A program made the translations under genes and the position numbers. Below are positions 54,590 to 64,000 of a DNA stretch of 64,000 bases, piece by piece (position 1 is the first letter of the stretch; each line of letters begins with the position of its first letter). Origin of the DNA: Epichloe hybrida (taxonomy: Eukaryota > Ascomycota > Sordariomycetes > Hypocreales > Clavicipitaceae); assembly GCA_019022495.1 (NCBI GenBank), contig JAFEKR010000001.1, positions 5,394,001 through 5,458,000 of the forward strand, written 5' to 3'. The notes under the pieces were generated by a model. It made no database searches, had not been told where the DNA came from, and saw nothing but the letters and a program-made list of their open reading frames with translations.

Positions 54590-57500
54590 TTATGCATCAG
54601 AATAGTATCCATCATTTTGGGAATGGCCAGGCGGCAAAGCCCAGCTGCCAAGGCCGCCAACAACGTTTTCTCTTGACCCCAAGTAGACCGACTTGGAGCG
54701 CTTTTCACGCTCAAACTCGGCCCAGCGCTTCATGGTGATCTTGCTGCTGTCGAATTCTCCCTGGTACTCAATGCCAGCCTTCTTCACCTTGTCTCCCGCC
54801 GTCTTACGCGTGTCGCCCCATGAAAAGTCGTCAAACTTCCAAAAGGCATAAGTCGGTAGGATAAAGTTCCAAATCGGCAGGGAGATTAGATAAATGAGCA
54901 TCCACACGACGTAGGACCATGAGTGAGCTGTGACTATGATTAAAAGACCAGGGAGGCCAAGAATGAGACCGAGCAGAACGAGAGGGATGATCTGCGGTGG
55001 TGAATGGACGATGGAGGTGATGACTGAGGGAAAAGCGTTGGTTAGTACTTGCTTCTCCATTTCTCCGCCATGTCATGTCCTTTTGGGCTCTACAATGTCG
55101 AGTGAGGAGGGGTGTTTCGACTTACCGACATAGAAGGTAAAGGTAATGGCTGCTGGCAACACGAGCGTACCGACGAGTTCGATAAAGACGACAAACTGCA
55201 TGCTGAAGCAGAAAGTACCGCACAAGTCTCGGACGAGAACAAGCTCCATCAAGTTGTGGATAGTCGAGTTGATCCAGCGGCGACGCTGTGAGAGAAGAAC
55301 CATGAATTTGTCGGGAACTGTCGTCTTACACACGGCTTGTGGAACAAAGACCTGCTTTCGCTTCGGAAATGTGCGCAGCATGAGGGTCGTCAAGTAACGA
55401 TCCTCGCCGAGCAGATACAGGTTCTTTTCGTGCAACGTCTCGACTACATTTTCGGAGTAGTGCTCCACAACATCGGGATTGGCCAGGATGGGCACCCAGT
55501 AGTTTTGACCACCCTTGGGCGCCTTGATACGATACATGCAGAAGCAGCCGGGCAAGCATGTGACACCACCGAAAACAGACTCGAACGACTTGGCGAGATG
55601 ATGTGAGATGAAGTACTCAAAGACTTGGATGGCAGTCACCCAGCTGTCTCGCTTGTTGGCAATCTTGGTCTCACCACACAGTCCCATGATCTCGGGATCC
55701 TTGACCATGGCCGACACCATGTGCGTCAGACTGTCCGGGAATACTTTGGTATCGGCATCGACCATGAGTACGATCTCGTAGTAGTCGGGTGAGATGCCAG
55801 TGACCTTCCAAAGACCATTGAACATTTTGTATTCGAGTTCCGTCATTCGTTCATCAAACATGACCTTCTGGAGGAAAGACATGAGAATAATTTGACTGTC
55901 ACGCTTGCCACGATTGCCGGGCTTGGATTTATGGGCCTCATCCGGGGTGCCGCACTTGACAATCAGCATCATGGGCACACGTTGCTGTCGTTCGTTCGGT
56001 ATGCGGCTCTTGGTGCCATAGTCGTAGAATCCACAGTAGACCTTGGCCATGTTGTGGCGCTTGGAGCCGCTGGCAACAGCGACATAGGAGAACGCCTCAA
56101 CCAGTTCCGGGGGAGTGGAATGGTCCTTCATCATGCCCAAGCAGACGTCGGGAGTAGAGACCGCTTCACCTTTGCCCTTGATGATACCGTCGCAAATAAC
56201 GACGATGGCCTTGTGGCTGTTGGGATAGTCAGTTGTAGCTATGGAGTCGAGTGTGGTACGGATACCCTCCGCGCCTTCCGAGTACGCCGTGACCAAGCAC
56301 ATGGTGTGCGCCAAGGGAAAACCGAAAGGCATCCAGTCAGATGGAGGTTGCGGTACCACGGCGTCGTGGATGAACCCCGCAGGGCCAGGTCCATCAGAGG
56401 GACTGGCAGTGCTGTTGTAAGGGTCTGATCGCAGGAAGCTGGCACGGCTATCGTTGCCCTGTCTGTAGATGGAGTTGGTGTTGGGGTTCAGCAGGGCACT
56501 TCCGGGTGCCTGGCTGGACATGGTGGTAGGAACGGCACGACGTCCTCCAACGGGACGGCTATCGGCTCCGTAGACGGCCGAAAATCGAGAGGTGGTGGGC
56601 AAGAAGGAGGACGTTCGCCTGCTCGTTCTATCAGATGATGATGCCATGGCGGAACTGCCAACATCGCCGGGCAGTCGGGGTGGGGCACGGTAAATGTCTT
56701 CGGACCAGTCCTCGATTTGCTTGGCTCGCTTTCGTCGATCAGAGGTCTGGGATGTCTTTGTCGCGGCATACTTGCGGCTGATGAACCACTGGAAGATCAA
56801 GGCCAGAACAAATCGAGTGCCGACGACAGACAGAATGAGGACGAGGGCGCAGTACAGCACAACCTGGGATGCTATGCAGCCGACAGTCTCAGTGTCAACA
56901 AAGCCCACTCGCGTCACTTCTTCGAGACACTGGGCAATCTGCTTGTCACCGGAGGACTGGAACATGCGAGTGACGTCGCGGCCACGGATGGCCTTGTTGA
57001 CTGCGCTGTCTGGGTCTCGCAAGACCTTGAATCGGTCAGGCACATTGATTTCGGTTTCGTTGAACCAGTTGAGCAGGTTCAGATCGAGAACACTGCCAGA
57101 GTAGACAACGAGGTTGCGGGAGCTGTTGCGAATATCGTCCCAGGTAAAGTAGACGTCGGCAGCGCCAGTGAGATCGAGGTAGAAAGCATCACGAGCCTTG
57201 GAGCTGGTATGGCAAGCATAGCCAAGGTAGTAGGGATTGGTGAAGTTGGGCCGGCTGGATCCATCCTGGTTGAAGGTGGTGCAGGGAAAGTACCAAGCCA
57301 GGTCGTTGTCGGCGTTGGTAGGCACATCCGAGTTGGGCGCCTTGGTAATGATGTCTTTGCAGTGGCCGTTGACGTTTTGGAAGAGAAAACTACCATCCTG
57401 GCCAGCATGCTTCTCAGGCAGATCGTACAAGACGTTGGCGCCAAGACGGTCCGCTCGAAGTGGGATACCCTCGGCGGGAGGATGATGAGAGTTGGACAGG

Positions 57501-58393
57501 TCGTAGGCGACACCGTGGAAGATCATGTAGCCGCCAGTCACCCTATTCACTCGCAATCTCTCTGGAGGAGAACTGCAAACGGTAGCCGTGAAACCAAAGG
57601 TGAGAAAACCTACAATGGCCATGATGACGAGGATAATGCTGATGAGGCCCATCTTTTCTCGCCATGCTCGACGCTGGGCTTTTGTGGGCTTGCCACAGCA
57701 CCTCAACATGAAGTCGGGGCACCAAAAGGTTACTATGGCGCAGTAGACATTCCAAGCGCTCGGAGGTCGTATTTTTTCGGGGATGGCAGCCTTCTTGCCA
57801 GACTTTTCTCTCTTTGTGCCTGATTTGGGTGATTTCCCAGACTTGCTGCGATTAGGCTGCGACTTGACACGGGCCGGTGTCTTTTCCTGGTCACCGCTAG
57901 TCTGACGACTTCGATTTTCGCGAGTATGAGTATGGGCGCTCTCTGAGAAGCTGCCGTGGGCTTGCGAGCCACCTGATTGCTCAGTCGATCCATCGAATCC
58001 CTCCATGACGGGGTCATTGCCCGTGGAAGATGGCATGGTCTCCATGTTGGCAGCATGTTTGAGGTAGTGGTAGTTTCTGTGATCCTTTCCGATTCTGTTT
58101 CGCTCCGGTCGGATGAGGCTTCGCTTCCGAGAAAATGGCTGATCCGGACTATGTGGTGGTGGGCTCATAGTGGGCTGCGTCGGTGACAGAGGATGCGCCT
58201 CTGTAGGGACGCTAGGGTTCGAGATGGTCTCGGCGAAGGAGGAGGCAGATTTCCCACGTTCATGTCCTGCTTTGTGGACAGTTTGGAAGCCAGTTTCAAT
58301 ATCATCAGGCCGAGCGCGCCGAGAGTGCGAATTACGATACGTGTGCCGCTGCTCATGGACAGGGCTGCCAGCCGGCCGGTCAGGAAGAGACAT
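54590..58393 (-). CDS. Class IV chitin synthase (Chs3-like), two exons
   Basis: A processive membrane glycosyltransferase making chitin from UDP-N-acetylglucosamine for the cell wall. Exons are 55126-58393 and 54590-55023, separated by a 102-bp phase-1 intron, giving 1233 residues. The first 220 residues are basic, Ser/Pro-rich and probably disordered. Transmembrane segments follow ([31 protein letters not shown]), then the catalytic domain with [15 protein letters not shown] (DxD), [13 protein letters not shown] (the EDR acceptor motif) and the class signature QRRRWINST at about 1036. The C-terminal membrane cluster includes [19 protein letters not shown] and [19 protein letters not shown]. 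There is no myosin motor, which separates it from classes V and VII. The start is the first ATG in frame (58393); in-frame sequence upstream has no ATG. A long antisense frame across 56717-57823 is a shadow. Confidence 0.95.
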
Positions 58394-59247
58394 GCTCTCT
58401 GACAAGCTCTCTGATGATCCAGTGTCAGTTCAGTGGCACATGTTTCCCCCCCTCCCCCCCCACTTCTGTCACGGGTTGCATAACCGCCAAATACGCTCCA
58501 GAAGTAGCATTGGCGATGTGGTGCGTGGATATGAGGGCAGACTTACGCAGCTGAACCGGTGGTTGAGCTCAAGTGCTCTCGGTCCAAATGTTGGTCTCGT
58601 TCGGTTGGGCCAACACTGTAAAGATGACAAATTTTGATAAAGATGATGGTTCCCGAGACGAAAGAAGTTTGTACTTCCACGGGTTGATGCCAGGAGTAAA
58701 GCAGCAGCGGCCTGGCTGCCACTACGCAGTGAAGAGAGCCCGGAGTCGGTCGCCTAGGAGGTGTCGCGAAAGCGCGGACTCGTCGGAGCGGCGAGCCCCC
58801 TGCTGCATAAAATCGACGACGTTCCGACCGGGCAGGGAGCTTGACAACGGAGCGGATGGGCAAGAAGCCGGTGAAATAGCAGTAAAAGAGAGTGACAAGA
58901 GCGCTGATAAAAAAAAGTCTGAACGATGGAGAAATATGTTTTGTATGTACGGAGTACGGATTGACGATGCCCTGATCTCTACGGATTGAAGCCCCGTAAT
59001 AATAGAAGAGAGTGCATAAGGAAAATATAACAAGGAACACGGCGGGGGGAATTTCCGCGATGGTGGAGGGAGGAAGCAAGAGCCAAGCCAATCTAGGATT
59101 CTGGCTGGCAGGCAAGGGGCAACGGGTCGACGAACGACGGGGGGGTGGGGGGGGAGGGGGCGCCTTGATGATTGGCACACATGCACACACGCACCACACG
59201 CACACAACTTGACGGCAGCAGTTCAGTCCACCAAGCCAGGTGCTCTA
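58394..59247. promoter_or_regulatory. Upstream region of the chitin synthase, up to the AT-rich island
   Basis: 854 bp. It contains a C-rich run at about 58447-58460, a GTACGGAGTACGGA motif at about 58950, and G-rich runs at 59139-59160 next to a CACACGCACCACACGCACAC stretch at 59183-59202. It is probably promoter plus 5' UTR. No gene is supported. Confidence 0.45.
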
Positions 59248-61679
59248 TGTAAGGGTGTGATCCAGACGGGCGTAGTCGTCTAAAAGCTAGCGCACTTAAG
59301 ACCCCTATAGGTATAAGCTAGCTATAAAAATAGGTAAAGACCTTACTTTATACTATCTAGAGTATACTTTTCCTTAGAGTATACTAAAATATTTAGTATA
59401 CTAAAAAAGAGTATACTAATAGTCTTTTTCTCTAAGGCTTTTCTCTTTTAGCTATCTAACTAGCCCCTAGAGTACCCTTACTAACTTAGTATATTATAAA
59501 TAAGGGCCTTTAGAGATATAGTAATTACCTATAGGTATATTATCACGACTGTGTTTAGGGAGATATAAACGGAGTGAAGGCTAAGGTTCTTAGTTATAGC
59601 TAGAGAGCTACTACTTAGGGGTAGGTGTATAAAGGTCTTAAACTTTAACCTTCTATATCTCTTATAGGCAGTCCTTGTCTAAATACCTTACTACGCGCAC
59701 ATAGCTATCTAGTAGCTACTTAGTTATTTACGTAGGCTAAGGCTTACCTAAGGGCTTTATTATATAACTATCCTATCTATAACTCCCTAGCCTCTATGCT
59801 TCTAATATGCTACCTCCCTAATATATAATTATCCTTAATTATAAAGAGCTGCTTAGCTAGTATGTGTTTACTACGCATAACCCATAGTAATATCTATATT
59901 ACTAGCTACACTATTAGTGTGTAGTATTGTGTTTACTTTAAATAATAAGGTAGATATTATTAGGACCTAGGTAATTTTCCTTATAATATCCGAATTATAG
60001 ATAGCTGCACACTCGCTGCTTTATTGCCTCTAATATGTATGCCTCTATCTAATAAGTTATTAGCGCTAAGTAAGTAAACTACTTATATTAAGTTTTATAA
60101 TTAGGTTAAATAGTTAGGGTGGTATGTGCTATTTAAAATAAATAACTTCTTATCTAATATTAGGGATATTATATTAATCTTACTAGGAGTTTGCAGCTAG
60201 TGTGTGTATCTACTAGTAGTAGCTATAACTATAAATATTATAATTCCTAAATTAGCTATATATAGCGTGTAGATTACTTAGGGGTCTAGGGCTAATATAA
60301 AAGAGGCTTACTTTCCCTTACTTCTATATACTTTTCTTCCCTTTATATTCTCCCTTAGTATTATAAGTTACCCTTACTTATAAGCTAGTAGCTTTATAGC
60401 TTCTCTTATAGTAATTACTAATATCCTATAGCATTACTTTATTATCTATATCTATTCTTATCTAAAACATCTGAATTCTCTTAAATGCTAAAATATTAGT
60501 AGCTTACCTTTTACTTATAAGTTTCTTATAGTATATTACTACTAACTTACTAGTAATTAATAATATCTTTAATATAAGTAATTACTTTACTACTACTACC
60601 TCCTTTTATTTTAAAGACTCCTATAACATCCCCTTTAAAGTCTCCTAGTAAGAAATATTTAGCTTTTAAAATTTCTATATAAGTATAATATCTAGGTCCC
60701 CCTAGTGCTTACCTTACTAACTTATAGCTAGTAGTGCTAGTAAAATAAAAATTCCTTATATTTACTATACGTAGTAAGTTATAATATAAGCTATTATACC
60801 TAAAGATAGTAATAGTATAAAGCTATAATATATTATTAAGGGCAAATCTATCCTAACCTAATATACTAATTCTCTAAGTATAACTTTACTACTATCTTGC
60901 TATATATTACTCCTAACTTACGTAAATAACTTAATAAAATACGCCTATTATACATGTAATAATAAGGACTACGCTAGGGTTTATCCTCCCTTTCCTACTA
61001 CTAATATATATACTAATATACTATTAGTGTACTACTTAGTTTACCTAGTTATACTATATGCTCTTTAAGTATATTAATGCTTATAGTAATCCTAATAATA
61101 ATCTATACTTTCTTAATAATATATATATCTCTTATTTCTATAACTTAGTTACTACTAATATACTACTAGTGTCTAATATACGCAAAATATAAACTTTATA
61201 ATATGCTCCTAACTACTAAAAATACTAATAAGTATAGGTAGGTAAGGTAAGCGTAGCTTATAGTAGAAGTTATATGTAAGGCTAACGCTAATAAATAAGT
61301 TACTATGTTACTACTTAATAATACTATTAATCTAGAAGTCTAGATTAATATTTCTAATAGTTTGTGTTTTATTATATAAAATCTTCTATTTATATATACT
61401 TCTTATGCTCTAGCTTATAGCTTTACTAACTTACTAGTAGCTTACTACTAATATATTCGTGCTTCTTACTTATGTTAGGCTACTGGACCTCCCTAGTAAG
61501 CTTTATATATATATGTATAGAGAGGGGGATTCTTCTAATAATAAGGACAAATCCTCCGCCCCTATTATTACTAGTGAGATTACTAAGGGCCTAGCGGGTG
61601 ATGTGTTAATAGAGTGATTAGTATGAAGTAGCTATGAGTTAGGTTATCTAAGAAATTATCTAGAATTTTTTTTATATAT

Positions 61680-62095
61680 TACTACTACTATCTGAAAACT
61701 ATTAAATACACCTCTATATCTATAAACTAGCTACTTAGTTGCTGCTTGTAATCCTTAATAATATCTATTATAACAAAATCTCTTTTCTTTACCTAAGAAT
61801 TTTCTAAAGTATTATAGCCCTTCTATTTAACTAGGTATTTCTAATGTCTCTTATTGTAATAATATAATATAATTCTTTTAACTTTAAACTCCTACTTATT
61901 ATCTGTAATGTTATCTTGTAGCAAGGACGTATCTTCTACGCTAGATAGGTCCCCTATAAATAGTTTAAGGTTAGTGATATTAAAAATATTATATAGACGC
62001 ATTCCAGGTGGCAGCTTTAATTAGTATATAAGTCCGTAGGTACTAATTACCTTTTTAATTTTATAAGGGCCTAAGTACTTTACACTTAGCTTCTG
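61680..62095 (-). pseudogene. Gypsy integrase C-terminus with chromodomain (RIP-degraded)
   Basis: Minus-strand reading gives KYLGPYKIKKVIS-like sequence near 62075, LPPGMRLYNIFNITNLKLFI (the LPP..RIHNVFHVSLLKPF block), then an acidic spacer. EFKVKRIILYYYNKRH and YLVK-KGYNTLENS near 61830 correspond to a chromodomain (VE.ILDHR.....YLVKWKGY...ENTW). A stop replaces the expected tryptophan in KWKGY. This combination marks the chromovirus branch of Ty3/Gypsy elements. Confidence 0.65.
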
Positions 62096-62425
62096 TTACG
62101 TGCTGGCTTTGCACGTTGTTGGGTCGAATCCGTCAGAGGGGCCAACGGATTCGTAGGTTCGTGAGTCATGCTAAGTTTACTTATAAAAGCTACTCTTAGG
62201 GGTAGGTTCAGATGTTAGAAGTAAGTTAATTCCTTTACCTATAATGCTAAACTCGTTCTTATTCTTCTTGTTAGTAGCTAAGTAGTTTTGCTACGTAATA
62301 AGTGCTAGGCGTGCCTTAAAAGACAACTATCCTAGTTATAACTAGCTAAATCCTAGTCTAATTTAGTATCTATAATAAAGTAAAATAATTTCCTCCTAGT
62401 AATAGAAGTAAAAACAAAGGAAAGT

Positions 62426-62579
62426 AAATTTATTATATTTATTACCAAATACGTGACTACTATACTCCTTAGATAATGTTAATTAAAATTATTATATTAA
62501 ATAAATTTATTATATTTATTACCAAATACGTGACTACTATACTCCTTAGATAATGTTAATTAAAATTATTATATTAAAT
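62426..62579. repeat. Perfect 77-bp tandem duplication
   Basis: Two identical AT-rich units, 62426-62502 and 62503-62579, starting AAATTTATTATATTTATTAC. Perfect identity inside otherwise heavily mutated DNA suggests the duplication is more recent than most of the mutation. Confidence 0.9.
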
Positions 62580-62678
62580 AACGAATTCTTAATTCTGTAA
62601 CTACTTATTCCTTTTTGCTCTATGTTCTTATCCCTTTTTTCTAAATTATTCTTTTTCTTTCTTTACTTACTAAATTCC

Positions 62679-62930
62679 TGTGAGGCCCTACTCACAACAC
62701 TAGCGCGCCAGCGCACTACTAGGCGGGCGCACTACGCCCTAGGGCTAGGTCCATGTAACACTAGCAAGTCACTACCTATAAGTTAGCGACTCGCACGCAT
62801 AATACACTTAGACCTAGCAAGCTTTAGTTAATATATAAGCGCCCCTATACCTCTTACCTAGCTATCCCTTTATTCTTATAATTCTAAAGCTTCCCTTACT
62901 AGCTACCTAAAAGTAATATAGGGGGGAGAA
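62679..62930 (+). repeat. Probable Gypsy LTR (left part of a second element)
   Basis: It starts TGTGAGGCCCTACTCACAAC, with GC-rich sequence (GCGCGCCAGCGCACTACTAG) in an AT-rich setting, and has TATATAAGCGCCCC at about 62833 as a possible promoter. The 3' border cannot be fixed because no second copy is in the window. It is called an LTR because a gag-like frame begins shortly downstream. Confidence 0.4.
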
Positions 62931-63028
62931 TAACCTAATCTACTAGAACTATACTATATATTACTTAGGATTAGCTAGATAATAGTAATACTATAGCTAG
63001 GGATATACTATATTCTATAACCCTATCT

Positions 63029-64000
63029 AAAGCCATACCCTTTACTATAGTAGTAAAAGAGATAGTAATTAGGGAGTAAATTACCTAGCTTAAGCGACTT
63101 AAGGAACTATAGGATTAAGAAAAGGAGCTTACTAACTTAATATAATCTTATAAAGAACTAGCAAAAAGGGGCTAAAAAGATAGTTTATTCTTAAGCCTTA
63201 GTAGCTAAGAAGTTAAGGTCTAAAATATTATAGAACTCTAACACCTTATAAACCTATAGAAGCATAAGATATAGCTTAATAACCTTAACTATACCTTTAA
63301 GGGGGCAAAGAAGAAGTATTACTAGGATAACTAAAAGATTCTCTTTACACTTAACTACATACATATAAACTATTAGGCTAGATAGGACTAATACATTAAA
63401 GAATAACTAGCTAATAGTTAGGATTATCCTAAGGATAACTAGGATAAGTTCTAAGACTAGACCCTTACGCTACTTAAAGACTCCATAAGTCATAATATAT
63501 AAATAGCTACGTAGCTAGAAAACATAAAGTAAAAGGAGAGCTAGAGTCTTATTAAGTTTAGTATTTACTTAGATTCGCTAGAGAAATACCTAGAACACGC
63601 TCTAGAAAAGACCTATACTCTTATATTCTTTACAAAATTACTTCCTAACTTATAAGATTACATTAACCTACACACAGATATTACTAGTCTAACATAAGAA
63701 GATATTGTATAACTCACCTAGTAATTCTAGGAGGTAATATTAAAGAATAAGCAAAAGCCAAATAATTTAGAAGAGAAGGGGCTATATAAGGTGGCTTAAC
63801 ACTAAAGACATAACTCCCTATAAGGGCATTAGCCAAATAGGGACTAAAGAGATAAGGATAAGGATAAGGAAAAGACCCTAGCTACCTATCTAAATAATAA
63901 TAGACTATAAGGAAGAAGATAGTGCTTTAATTATAGTAGCACAGAGCATATTATTTATAATTATAATAAGCTAAGGAAAGACTAGCAAGAGGGCTAGGAA
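63029..64000 (+). pseudogene. Ty3/Gypsy-like gag, RIP-degraded, running off the window
   Basis: A single frame (codon start 63029) is readable to the window end with no frameshift but dozens of TAA/TAG codons. It shows a charged coiled-coil-like N-terminus (KELQ/*D*EKELTNLI type), a capsid-like middle (SLEKYLEHALEKTYTLIFFT) and a knuckle at 63923: CFNYSSTEHIIYNYN. This fits the C-x2-C-x4-H-x4-C pattern with two cysteines changed to tyrosine. No TGA stops were noticed in the stretch I read, as expected if stops come from CAA/CAG/TGG. Confidence 0.6.

Larger units (their letters stand above)
59248..62678 (-). mobile_element. RIP-degraded Ty3/Gypsy-type element, 3' end (minus strand)
   Basis: The composition changes abruptly at about 59290-59310. 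The first 45 bp or so (TGTAAGGGTGTGATCCAGAC onward) keep normal GC and begin with TG, as an LTR edge would. On the minus strand, pol C-terminal coding is seen at about 61680-62100. A polypurine tract AGGGGCGGAGGA (61552-61563) follows it, so the 3' LTR may span about 59248-61549. That LTR size (2.3 kb) is unusually long and unverified; other inserted repeats may be inside. No intact frame remains. Element type is inferred from the chromodomain. Confidence 0.5.

Noticed and set aside
56717..57823. Long open frame (368 codons) on the plus strand across the chitin synthase
   Set aside because: It is antisense to conserved chitin synthase codons, low in hydrophobic structure and unrelated to any family; a codon-bias shadow.

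Overview
The window looks like nuclear DNA of a filamentous ascomycete, most likely a sordariomycete and possibly Hypocreales. The reasons are short GT-AG introns, several with TACTAAT-like branch sites, filamentous-type genes (class IV chitin synthase, NWD-NACHT-WD40 receptor, long Polo kinase), and a two-speed composition. GC-balanced single-copy genes alternate with very AT-rich, stop-filled repeat islands whose changes are almost all of the C-to-T / G-to-A type expected of RIP (repeat-induced point mutation). The order-level placement is inference.

Gene-rich left block (1-21.4 kb). In order: thymidylate synthase (-), ribosomal protein eL36 (+), a TUG/Ubx4-type UBX protein (-), proteasome subunit beta-3 (+), a SERCA-type calcium ATPase (-), a DH-PH Rho-GEF-like protein (+), a 1530-residue NWD-NACHT-WD40 STAND receptor (+), and a small SBDS-fold Rtc3-like protein (-). 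All were rebuilt exon by exon with consistent phases. They do not form a pathway; apart from the receptor they are mostly housekeeping genes.

Retrotransposon island (21458-41602). This is one 20.1-kb insertion bounded by a 5-bp target duplication (GGTGG). It has three nested levels. Copia C (minus strand, 233-bp LTRs) was hit in its integrase region by Copia A (plus strand, 828-bp LTRs, duplication ATTAT). A was hit in its integrase C-terminal region by a relative, Copia B (minus strand, 824/809-bp LTRs, duplication CTAAT). A 504-bp TA-flanked inverted-repeat element of Tc1/mariner type sits in one LTR of C. All three Copias encode a single-frame polyprotein with nonsense and missense changes but essentially no frameshifts. 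Each has lost at least one reverse transcriptase catalytic aspartate, at different positions.

Right gene block (41.6-59.2 kb). It holds a small four-helix-type membrane protein (-), an unrecognised 236-residue protein (-), an OPA3-family mitochondrial protein (-), a Polo-like kinase (+) and a class IV chitin synthase (-), with long gene-poor gaps.

Right AT-rich island (59248 to the window end). It contains Ty3/Gypsy fossils: the end of a pol gene with a chromodomain on the minus strand, and the start of another element (LTR-like sequence plus gag) on the plus strand, running off the window. No tRNA, rRNA, CRISPR array or biosynthetic gene cluster was recognised.
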